From contig CAZJPV010000014.1 in the NCBI GenBank assembly GCA_964547985.1, forward strand, positions 1 to 51,480: DNA of 51,480 nt, written 5' to 3'. The notes beneath the pieces were generated by a model. The model saw only the letters and a list, made by a program, of their open reading frames with translations, was not told the DNA's origin and did no database searches. The position numbers and the translations under genes are program-made. Every line of letters starts with the position of its first letter. Position 1 is the first letter of the stretch. This stretch comes from JAPLJU01 sp964547985. Lineage in GTDB: Bacteria > Desulfobacterota > Syntrophia > Syntrophales > UBA2192. Of this stretch, positions 15,317 through 21,971 are shown piece by piece.

Positions 15317-15383
15317 GTGGAGATCAACCTTTAGCCTTACGCCTCATGCCTGGCCCTTCGGGCCATGTGTCCTCCGAGAAATA

Positions 15384-15417
15384 AAAACCCCTGATCCGAG
15401 TGATCGGGGGTTTTTTT
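15384..15417. terminator. Bidirectional terminator
   Basis: AAAAACCCCTGATC and GATCGGGGGTTTTTTT form a long stem with one T-G wobble and a 5-nt loop (CGAGT). The A and T runs let it work for both the plus-strand AtpZ transcript and the minus-strand receiver gene. Confidence 0.85.
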
Positions 15418-15438
15418 AACGCCTGCTTTTAGATCAAT

Positions 15439-16104
15439 TCAGTTCTTGAGATAATCCTGCACGATATCAAGCATGTGGCTGACCCTGAAGGGCTTGGAAA
15501 GCGTCGGGTAGCCGTGCTTGATGATTTCCTCATCCAGCTCTTTCTTCAATCTTTTTACGCCGAAGAACCCGCTCATGAAGATAACCCTGATCTGCGGTCG
15601 TTCCTTGCGGATCTTCTGAATGAGTTCAATGCCGTTTATGTGGGGCATGACGACATCGGTGATGATAAGGTCCGGTTTGAATTCCTTGAAAACCTTGTAA
15701 CCGTTGAGTCCGTCCACAGCGACCCGCGCGTCGTAACCTTCCATGGTGAGCACGCTGCGCAGGACGTCCTGGAGCCCGAACTCGTCTTCAACGACAAGCA
15801 CCTTCCACCTTTTTTTTGATTCCTGTTTTTGGTCTTTCGAATCCTTCTTGATATATTCGACGAGGGAATAGTCCGGGGTCCGGTTGATGACGGAAGCGAC
15901 ATGATTGATTTTTTTCTGTATTTCCTCCGCTTTTTCCCGGTCTTTCTGATAGAGGTCGGGATGGTAGATCTTGGAAAGAAGGCGGTAACTGGACTTGATA
16001 TAGGAAAGGGCCGCTTCTTCGCCGACCTGACGGTAGATCTCCTTTGCCTTGTCGAGCATGCCCAGGAGATTCAATTCCTTTTCAAGATCGATCCCCGTTT
16101 TCAA
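15439..16104 (-). CDS. J-domain-like / response-regulator receiver fusion
   Basis: The frame opens at 16221, but AGGAGG (16114-16119) and a 9-nt spacer point to a TTG start at 16104, giving 221 residues. The N-terminal part resembles a DnaJ J-domain: helix AALSYIKSSYRLLSKIY, the signature HPD at 48-50, then a charged helix. Residues about 100-221 form a CheY-like receiver with acidic pocket Glu106/Asp107, phospho-acceptor Asp150 (IITDVVMP), Ser178 and Lys204 (LSKPF). There is no DNA-binding output domain. One reading is phosphorylation-controlled recruitment of DnaK (Hsp70), but that is inference. No sensor kinase is adjacent. The unused leader codons 16105-16221 have no ribosome site. Confidence 0.82.
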   Translation of the reverse strand: MKTGIDLEKELNLLGMLDKAKEIYRQVGEEAALSYIKSSYRLLSKIYHPDLYQKDREKAEEIQKKINHVASVINRTPDYSLVEYIKKDSKDQKQESKKRWKVLVVEDEFGLQDVLRSVLTMEGYDARVAVDGLNGYKVFKEFKPDLIITDVVMPHINGIELIQKIRKERPQIRVIFMSGFFGVKRLKKELDEEIIKHGYPTLSKPFRVSHMLDIVQDYLKN

Positions 16105-16318
16105 TCTCTGAGGCCTCCTCTGTGTGTTGCTTTCATTCTGACTAATCCATTGAAATACTGAATATTCCTTATGGATTGATCTTTCGACACAGCTGTGCTC
16201 ATAGAAGTTCAAAGGCACCAAGTTGCAATCTTTGTGCCTTGTGGAGCGGCTTGAAAGAGGCCAGTGGGGGAAGGGGTACCCGAAGGACAGAAGGCTTCAG
16301 GTTGAATCGGGCCGCCTG

Positions 16319-17137
16319 TTAAGAGATGACCTTCTTCGAACTCACCCGCTCGGCCAGCCCTTTCAAGGCCCGCATGTAGTCCTTGAGCCCGACGATGAAA
16401 ATGTCGTTGTGATTGGCCCGAGGTATTCCCAGGAAGGTCTTGTCCGCAGCGGGACAGGCTTCGAAGAGCTCTTTACCATCAAAGAAAGGCAGGATGTGGT
16501 CCCTTTCGGCATGAATGACCAGGGCGGGTTTGCCGAAGGTCCTCATCTTATCGAGGTTCCGGAAACCGTCTTCCTCGCGGATACCGAGGGCATCCATGTT
16601 GATGCCCAGGATGCTGAGGATGCTTCGGGTGTGCGCGAAGCCGCTTTCGATGATCAACCCGTCGATCTTCTCGGCGTAGCAGGAAGCGAGTTCCAGGGCG
16701 GAAGCGCTTCCGAGGGATCGTCCCATGACGATGAGGGGCCCCGTGAAGCCCCGGGACTTCATCCAGCTTCTCGCATATTCGAAGATGACGTGGGCGTCAC
16801 GCATCATGGTTGTCACCGTCGGGCTTCCCGTGGAATGGCCGTAACCGCGGTAATCGACGGGGAAGAAGTTGAGGCCGAGCTGCATGTAGATCATGGCCAG
16901 GTCGAGATAATCTTCCACGATCTCCCCGTTTCCGTGAAAATATAGGATGACGGGATGGGCCGGACCGGCCATGTGAACCTGCGCACCCACAGCGATGTCT
17001 TTTTCAACGGGTATCCGAATATCCTCAATGGCGGGGTGAGGGGCGCTCGCCCCCCAGGCTTCGCGCGGATGGAACAGGGACAGGGTGATCTCGGGGCAAT
17101 CCAGGGCGGCATAGTTAATCTTCTTGAGGTCGATCAT
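16319..17137 (-). CDS. Alpha/beta hydrolase
   Basis: A 272-residue product is predicted from ATG 17137; the frame is open further but lacks a ribosome site. The fold motifs are clear: an oxyanion-hole strand ILYFHGNGE at 65-72, nucleophile Ser141 in GRSLGSA, and likely acid Asp213 (HAERDHILP) and His243 (RANHND). It resembles the FrsA/BAAT-like serine hydrolases of the ABHD13/17 type (HGN motif, DYRGYGHSTG). No signal peptide in this start, so cytoplasmic. Substrate unknown: ester, thioester or peptide. Divergent from the methyltransferase gene. Confidence 0.83.
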   Translation of the reverse strand: MIDLKKINYAALDCPEITLSLFHPREAWGASAPHPAIEDIRIPVEKDIAVGAQVHMAGPAHPVILYFHGNGEIVEDYLDLAMIYMQLGLNFFPVDYRGYGHSTGSPTVTTMMRDAHVIFEYARSWMKSRGFTGPLIVMGRSLGSASALELASCYAEKIDGLIIESGFAHTRSILSILGINMDALGIREEDGFRNLDKMRTFGKPALVIHAERDHILPFFDGKELFEACPAADKTFLGIPRANHNDIFIVGLKDYMRALKGLAERVSSKKVIS

Positions 17138-17250
17138 GGTAGGATGCCTTTCTGTGAGGATTTGCCGCTTTATAACATAGCCGGTCCCGGTCCCGAAGCA
17201 GATTTTTGACAGTTCCAGGAAATTCATCTATAGAGAGTCTGGAGGTTTCC

Positions 17251-17841
17251 ATGCCCCTCTGGCTTCTCGTCATTTTTCTGGTCCTCGGCGGCCTGATCGT
17301 CGTCAAGATGCTGCATGCCCTTGCCGTCGTATCCGTCTTTCCCGTCACGCAGGGCGCGATGTTCACCTCGACGGCCCGGGTGAAGATCGAGGCCATTCTG
17401 AATGCCGTACCGATGAAACCTTCGGATTTTTTCGTGGACCTTGGATGCGGCGACGGGCGCGCCCTGAGGGAAGCGACGAAACGATACGGTGTGCGCTGTC
17501 TCGGCTTCGAGATCAACCCGCTGGCCTATGTCCTGGCCCGGGCCCAGTGCCTGGGGTCCGGGAATATCCGCATCCGCTGGAGCAACTTCTGGAAGGCCGA
17601 TCTTCGGGAGGCCGACGTCATTTTCTGTTACCTCTTTCCCGACGTCATGAAGCGTCTTGCAGACAAGCTCGAATCCGAGCTTCGCCCAGGTACCAGGGTC
17701 GTTTCCTGCAATTTCCCCGTCCCGGCGTGGCACCCCGTGGAGGTCCTGCACGCGGCATCGACCCTCCATAATGACCCTATCTACATCTACCGGGTCCCCG
17801 AATTTCTTCCCGGTCGGCTTTCAGAAAACGTCAAACAATAG
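17251..17841 (+). CDS. Membrane-anchored class I SAM methyltransferase (FAM173/ATPSCKMT-like)
   Basis: The start at 17251 is set by GGAGG six bases upstream; the product is 196 residues. A single N-terminal membrane helix (about 4-28) is followed by a basic/Thr linker and a Rossmann methyltransferase domain with DLGCGDGR at 63-70 and acidic Glu87 (LGFEINP) for SAM. The later motifs (NFWKADLREADVIFCYLFPDVM, GTRVVSCNFPVP) resemble the FAM173 family, whose eukaryotic members methylate a lysine of ATP-synthase subunit c or the adenine nucleotide translocase. A bacterial substrate is not known to me. The membrane anchor suggests a membrane-protein target. Confidence 0.78.
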   Translation: MPLWLLVIFLVLGGLIVVKMLHALAVVSVFPVTQGAMFTSTARVKIEAILNAVPMKPSDFFVDLGCGDGRALREATKRYGVRCLGFEINPLAYVLARAQCLGSGNIRIRWSNFWKADLREADVIFCYLFPDVMKRLADKLESELRPGTRVVSCNFPVPAWHPVEVLHAASTLHNDPIYIYRVPEFLPGRLSENVKQ

Positions 17842-17916
17842 CCGTAAAACGCAGCGATCAACTCGCATGCACGAAGTTATGAAGTACAGAAGTCAGGAAC
17901 CTCGGTGTGTGAATTC

Positions 17917-17948
17917 TTTTTCTAATCTTCTTAACTTCCAATCTTCCA
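17917..17948 (-). repeat. Two 16-bp repeat units, same family as at 15269-15316
   Basis: Read on the minus strand, the two abutting units are TGGAAGATTGGAAGTT and AAGAAGATTAGAAAAA, matching the AAGAAGATCAGAAGTT consensus seen 2.6 kb away. They lie between the convergent methyltransferase and SppA genes. GAAG-rich DNA on the plus strand at 17873-17897 faces them and could pair loosely with them. Confidence 0.5.
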
Positions 17949-17953
17949 TTTTT

Positions 17954-18928
17954 TTACGGCAGCCACAGGTACATGAAGCGAACCCCCGGCGGGGCGAGGA
18001 GCTCCTGGCCGTTTATGGAGATCAGGTTGAATTGGGACGGTGCCGGGGTGAGACCCGAATAGATCGTGCTTTTGTAGCTGTCGGGACGGTAGTAAACGAC
18101 GATCGATGCTTTCTCGAGCCCCAGGTTTTTTTTCATGCCCTCAATGGTGCTGTCGAGATAACCGATTCGATCGATCAGCCCTGCGCTCAGGGCCTGGTCC
18201 GCCGTGTAAATTCGGCCATCAGCGAGTTTCTCGACGGCATCGCGCCCGAGCGGTTTGCGGCCATCGACGATTACATCCACGAACCTCCCGTGGAGCGTTT
18301 GGATGATGGTTTGCAGGATCTTCTGCTCCTCCGGCGTGCTTGGCCGGAACGGGGACAGGATATCCTTTTTATCACCAGACTTGATGGTTTCCTGCTCGAC
18401 GCCGATCTTCGACATCAGCCCCTGGACGTTGAATTTCATGGCCACCACACCGATGCTTCCGGTGATCGTCGTCGGATGTGAAACGATTTCGTCTGCCGCC
18501 GTCGCCACGTAGTAGGCGCCCGAGGCCCCCACATCCATGAGACAGGCCATGATCCGCTGGCCCGTTCTCTTCTTATAGGCCAGAAGCTCGTGGTGAATGA
18601 TGTCACTGGCCGTGACAGTGCCCCCCGGAGAGTTGATCCTGAGGATAATCCCCTTTAAATTTTTATCCTTTCCCGCTTTCTGCAGGGCTTCCTTCAGTTC
18701 ATCAACCGCGGACACCTCTTCGTGAAAACCCATCCTGCGCCTCTTTTCTTCTGAAATCATCCCGGAGATGTCGAGCAGGAGAATTTTATTGTTTCCGTGA
18801 CCCTCAACCACACGTTCCTTAAATTCTTCCGTGGTAGGCAGAAGGGGGATGGTCACTATCGCGCAGCCGCTCAGGAAAAACAGGGACAATAAAATTGCCA
18901 GAAAAGATAATTTTAGCCTCATGGTCAT
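17954..18928 (-). CDS. sppA: Signal peptide peptidase SppA, lipoprotein form
   Basis: This 324-residue protein has an N-terminal lipoprotein signal with lipobox LSGC (Cys22). The S49 peptidase core follows: RINSPGG at 98-103, Ser136 in DVGASGAYYVA as nucleophile, and Lys188 in SGDKKD at the spacing expected for the Ser-Lys dyad of short SppA enzymes. Length matches the single-domain (Bacillus-type) SppA, not the double-length E. coli enzyme. Role: degradation of remnant signal peptides within or at the membrane. Expected to be anchored in the cell envelope, possibly by lipid. The C-terminal 50 residues are less conserved. No co-transcribed partner is evident. Confidence 0.92.
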   Translation of the reverse strand: MTMRLKLSFLAILLSLFFLSGCAIVTIPLLPTTEEFKERVVEGHGNNKILLLDISGMISEEKRRRMGFHEEVSAVDELKEALQKAGKDKNLKGIILRINSPGGTVTASDIIHHELLAYKKRTGQRIMACLMDVGASGAYYVATAADEIVSHPTTITGSIGVVAMKFNVQGLMSKIGVEQETIKSGDKKDILSPFRPSTPEEQKILQTIIQTLHGRFVDVIVDGRKPLGRDAVEKLADGRIYTADQALSAGLIDRIGYLDSTIEGMKKNLGLEKASIVVYYRPDSYKSTIYSGLTPAPSQFNLISINGQELLAPPGVRFMYLWLP

Positions 18929-19066
18929 TTCTCACTTTCAGCGCCATCCGGCGGGGGAAGAAGGCCTTGATTAAAGAGATAGGGGTTCTTGTACACTTCA
19001 AGAGCACCGGGGGATGTCAAGCCCATGCAGTGCTCATCCATGGGGCGGGTTCAAAGATGAAGCTGT

Positions 19067-19180
19067 TCAGACAGAAGACTTTTTTCGGGTCTTTTTGATC
19101 TTCTCCCGCTCCATTTTTTTCTTTTCCCGCTGAAGTCTTGAGATGTCCTTCTGCCTTCTCGAAATCCTTTCCCTGGACAT
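19067..19180 (-). CDS. Candidate 37-residue highly basic small protein
   Basis: ATG at 19180 is preceded by GGGGTGA at good spacing and runs to TGA at 19067. The product starts MSRERISRRQKDISRLQ and continues as one Lys/Arg/Glu-rich helix with no hydrophobic segment. The bias toward charged helix-forming residues and the ribosome site favour a real gene, perhaps a nucleic-acid- or ribosome-associated peptide. I do not recognise it firmly. It lies in the otherwise empty 490 bp between SppA and the YtxH operon, which also contains an 11-bp palindrome (GACCGTCGGTC, 19283-19293). Confidence 0.4.
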   Translation of the reverse strand: MSRERISRRQKDISRLQREKKKMEREKIKKTRKKSSV

Positions 19181-19315
19181 GCCTGATCACCCCGGTTCCT
19201 AAAGTCTGTATTGACTCAAGCCGATGACATGTATATTGAAGATAAGTCCGATGATCCGACGGGACAGTGATCAACATTCTTCGACCGTCGGTCAACCCCG
19301 CGGAGTATTTACGAA

Positions 19316-19344
19316 TTGACATAAAAATACAATAATTTTATAAT
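19316..19344 (+). promoter_or_regulatory. Exact-consensus sigma70 promoter of the YtxH/DUF948 operon
   Basis: TTGACA (19316-19321), 17 bp, TATAAT (19339-19344). Both hexamers and the spacing are the full consensus, and the spacer is AT-rich. Predicted start about 19351, leaving a leader of about 68 nt. A GACCGTCGGTC palindrome 22 bp upstream of the -35 may bind a regulator. Confidence 0.85.
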
Positions 19345-19418
19345 CATTGCAATTCTTGGATTCAACCATTAAGTGTAACGCAATGACAGAGAACAAAATT
19401 CCGTAAGGAGGTGTCACA

Positions 19419-19697
19419 ATGTCGGAACACAAATGTGGAGATGTGCTGAAGGCTCTTTTGATCGGCAGCCTCGTAGGTGTCGTTGTGGGTCTTCTCTTCG
19501 CGCCTAAAAGCGGCAAGGAAATGAGAGAGGACCTTTCGGAAAAGGCGAAAGATCTCGCCGATAAGGTAAAGGACGAATACGAAGGCGCTTTCGAAAAAAG
19601 CAAGAAAGGATTCGAGTCGGTCATCAGCCGTCTGAAGGATCTGGAACTGAAGGCTGCCAAGAAGGCGGAGGAAATCGAAAAGAAAATTGCTGATTAG
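19419..19697 (+). CDS. YtxH domain-containing protein (copy 1)
   Basis: This 92-residue protein follows a near-perfect TAAGGAGGTG ribosome site. An N-terminal membrane helix with the YtxH glycine pattern (LLIGSLVGVVVGLLFAPKSGKE) is followed by a long amphipathic Lys/Glu helix. YtxH/gas-vesicle-related proteins are general-stress proteins in Bacillus, of unknown mechanism. The gene is the first of four co-oriented genes in which a YtxH and a DUF948 gene alternate twice. Confidence 0.87.
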   Translation: MSEHKCGDVLKALLIGSLVGVVVGLLFAPKSGKEMREDLSEKAKDLADKVKDEYEGAFEKSKKGFESVISRLKDLELKAAKKAEEIEKKIAD

Positions 19698-19753
19698 CCG
19701 GGTTTCCGGAAGCGTGAGCACAGGCCGTTCATGAAAGAGAGGAGGGACCGCGA

Positions 19754-20230
19754 ATGTCGTGGGAAATAGGGTTTTTTGTGATCAGCTGTTCGGTTCTGAT
19801 CTTCGTCGTCTTCGCGATTCCAACCCTGGTGCAGATCCGGAAAACAGCCCGAAACGCGGAGATCACCCTGGAGGCCATCAACAGGGAGCTGCCCGCCATC
19901 CTTCAAGACCTGGAACAGATCACGGCGCTGACGAACGACGTCAGTTACAACGTCAGGTTTCACGTCGAGGAGAAAATCAACAAGACCGTTCGCTTCAATC
20001 TCAGGGTTCTGGAAAGTCTGGCGAAACAATCCGGAAACTTGCTGCAGTATTTACAAGAAGGCGTCGACCGGGTTTCCGCGGGGCTCGATTCGTTTCGAGG
20101 GGGTGTCTCCGGCATCGAAGCAAAAGTGGAAAGGGAGCTGCAGGCAAAGCTATTGCCCGTCCTCAAAATGCTCATCGTCGTGAGCAGAAGCACACGCGGT
20201 TCCCTGGAAGCCCTTCTTCAGAAAAAGTGA
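19754..20230 (+). CDS. DUF948-type membrane-anchored coiled-coil protein (copy 1)
   Basis: This 158-residue protein has an AGGAGG ribosome site. One N-terminal membrane helix (about 4-24, IGFFVISCSVLIFVVFAIPTLVQI) is followed by RKTARNAEITLEAINRELPAILQDLEQI, the typical DUF948 amphipathic region, and a long helix with a second hydrophobic patch near the C-terminus (LLPVLKMLIVVSR). No enzymatic motif. DUF948 genes are usually next to YtxH genes, as here (56 bp gap), implying a joint membrane role. Confidence 0.83.
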   Translation: MSWEIGFFVISCSVLIFVVFAIPTLVQIRKTARNAEITLEAINRELPAILQDLEQITALTNDVSYNVRFHVEEKINKTVRFNLRVLESLAKQSGNLLQYLQEGVDRVSAGLDSFRGGVSGIEAKVERELQAKLLPVLKMLIVVSRSTRGSLEALLQKK

Positions 20231-20326
20231 TCGCGTCAGCACAGCCTGATGATCAGGCAGGGCCGGCGCAGGTGGGCGGTTGCCGATCACGGTTCCGATA
20301 ATTTTTTTCAGCAGGGAAGTCCGGAC

Positions 20327-20614
20327 ATGAGTGACGAGAGAAGTGACTTTACCAGGAAGTTTTTGATCGGAACGTTAATCGGCGGGCTCATCGGGGCCGT
20401 TCTGGGTATCCTCTATGCACCCAAAAGCGGTAAAGAAACCCGCGAGGAGGTTGCGGCCAGAACACGTCAGATCGCCGATCAGTTCAGGGAAGAGTGCGGA
20501 AAGGCCCTGCAAAAGAGCAAAGCATCCCAGGAATCCCTGATCAACCGGTTGAAAGAACAGGAATCTAGCGTCGTCAAAAGAATTGAGCGTCTTCTGAAAA
20601 AGGCGGGCGATTGA
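20327..20614 (+). CDS. YtxH domain-containing protein (copy 2)
   Basis: The frame is open from 20249, but AGGGAAG before the ATG at 20327 sets the start (95 residues). It has the same architecture as copy 1: a short polar N-terminus, a glycine-rich membrane helix ending in APKSGKET, then a charged helix. The shared LIGxLxGxxxGxLxAPKSGKE shows it is a paralogue of the upstream copy. The 97 bp before it holds nothing recognisable. Confidence 0.85.
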   Translation: MSDERSDFTRKFLIGTLIGGLIGAVLGILYAPKSGKETREEVAARTRQIADQFREECGKALQKSKASQESLINRLKEQESSVVKRIERLLKKAGD

Positions 20615-20665
20615 ACAGGGTGTCCTAGGGTTTCATTTTTCATGTCCCATCAGGGGTGATCCGGT

Positions 20666-21064
20666 ATGTCTTGGGGTGTCGGCCTCTTTATCCTGGGTAT
20701 TGCCTTATTACTTTTTGTGCTGTTTGCCGTTCCGGCTCTGATCCAGGTTCGGCGTACGGCTAAAAAAGTCGAGACAACACTCGGTCATGTCAGCCAGAAT
20801 CTTCCGGCCATCCTGGATAACGTCCGTCATACCTCTGAGAATTTCCGCAAAACAACGGAAGCCATCCGGCGCGTACCGGAGGATGTACAGAGCGTCACCG
20901 ATGAGTTTCGAAGGCTCAAAGAGCAGGTCCCCCGGCTGGAAAACCGGGTGCGGGATGGCTTCGAAGTCCCTTCCTTTGCAGGATTCGGGATCATGAAGAC
21001 CTCAGCCGTGATGGTCTTCGTAATCATCCGCGTCCTTCGGTTCCTTCGCTCCCGGGGGAGATAG
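20666..21064 (+). CDS. DUF948-type membrane-anchored protein (copy 2)
   Basis: This 132-residue paralogue of the 19754 gene has matching ends (MSWGVGLF against MSWEIGFF, and VPALIQVRRTAKKVETTL against IPTLVQIRKTARNAEITL). It has one N-terminal membrane helix, a heptad-rich middle and a C-terminal hydrophobic patch followed by a basic end (VIIRVLRFLRSRGR). It completes the second YtxH-DUF948 module and ends 26 bp from the convergent VTT gene. Confidence 0.83.
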   Translation: MSWGVGLFILGIALLLFVLFAVPALIQVRRTAKKVETTLGHVSQNLPAILDNVRHTSENFRKTTEAIRRVPEDVQSVTDEFRRLKEQVPRLENRVRDGFEVPSFAGFGIMKTSAVMVFVIIRVLRFLRSRGR

Positions 21065-21090
21065 AGCCAGAATCTTCCGGTTGATCCTGC

Positions 21091-21774
21091 CTACGATTCC
21101 AGATGTCTTCCTTTGAAGTGCTCCCTTAACCAGCGTCCCAATTGGAAATAGCCGAAGAGAGCAATCACGGCCATGATGCCGAGCACGACAAAAAACACCG
21201 TGTCCTGGTGTTCCCGGACCGATGTTCCCTGAATGGAAAGCAAAATTGTTCCGAGGAGGCGGCCGCAGGTTGAGATCACGAGGAAGTTGCCGGTTTTCAT
21301 GTGGCTGAGGCCGAGGATGTAGCAAAGCGTGTCCTTGGGGAATCCCGGAATCAGAAAAAGCACAAAGGAGATGAAAAGGCCCTTGTGCTCTAGGAAATGG
21401 TCGTATTTCCTGATAACCGAAGGTTTCACGAATCGTTCCACGAAGGGCAGACCCAAGAACCGGGCAAGGTAAAAGGCCACCACCGATCCGATAACGAGGC
21501 CGACGGTGGAATAGAGGGTTCCCATCGTAGCCCCGTACAGATACCCTCCGATCAACCCCGTGACATCACCCGGTAGCGGAGAGATCAGCACCTGAAGCAC
21601 CTGCACGAGCATGAAGACGAAGATGGAATAGGGGCCGAAAGATGAGAGGTATTCCTGAAAGCGGGCCTTGTCGAGGAAAAGGCCATGGAGGTCAAAATGA
21701 AAAACCAGAAAAAACCCCATGGCGATCACCAGGGGCAGCATTATGAACCGCAAGACGGGTTTGGTCGTTGGCAC
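21091..21774 (-). CDS. VTT (TVP38/TMEM64, DedA-superfamily) membrane protein
   Basis: This 227-residue protein starts at a GTG with AGGA upstream. Five to six hydrophobic segments are visible. The VTT core is clear: SPLPGDVTGLIGGYLYGATMGTLYSTVGLVIGSVVAFYLARFLG, then a re-entrant LFLIPGFPKDTLCYILGLS with the family's F/R-x-x-P-G-F-P-K-D motif. VTT/DedA proteins act in lipid scrambling or undecaprenyl-phosphate/phospholipid translocation; which applies here cannot be told. A minus-strand terminator directly upstream separates it from the nuclease operon, so it needs its own promoter. Confidence 0.88.
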   Translation of the reverse strand: MPTTKPVLRFIMLPLVIAMGFFLVFHFDLHGLFLDKARFQEYLSSFGPYSIFVFMLVQVLQVLISPLPGDVTGLIGGYLYGATMGTLYSTVGLVIGSVVAFYLARFLGLPFVERFVKPSVIRKYDHFLEHKGLFISFVLFLIPGFPKDTLCYILGLSHMKTGNFLVISTCGRLLGTILLSIQGTSVREHQDTVFFVVLGIMAVIALFGYFQLGRWLREHFKGRHLES

Positions 21775-21787
21775 GGGGATTCCTATG

Positions 21788-21816
21788 AAAAAAGGCCCGG
21801 GAGCGCATCCCCGGGC
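21788..21816 (-). terminator. Rho-independent terminator of the nuclease operon
   Basis: Read on the minus strand, GCCCGGG and CCCGGGC form a 7-bp perfect stem (21810-21816 with 21795-21801) with an 8-nt loop, then CC and a T run (plus-strand A run ending at 21793). It follows the TM0106-type nuclease gene and precedes the VTT start by 13 bp. Confidence 0.8.
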
Positions 21817-21971
21817 AGGCGAATTCTGGACACTTCGTCAGCGGCTTCCATGGAAGTCAGGGGTCGTTTGATGGAACCATCAACGTATTTTATTGTCACA
21901 GTAGTAGAAAAATACCACAGTCCGGATTGATTCACAAAAGATTTCTTGAACGACCGGTCAGGGTTCTGCCC

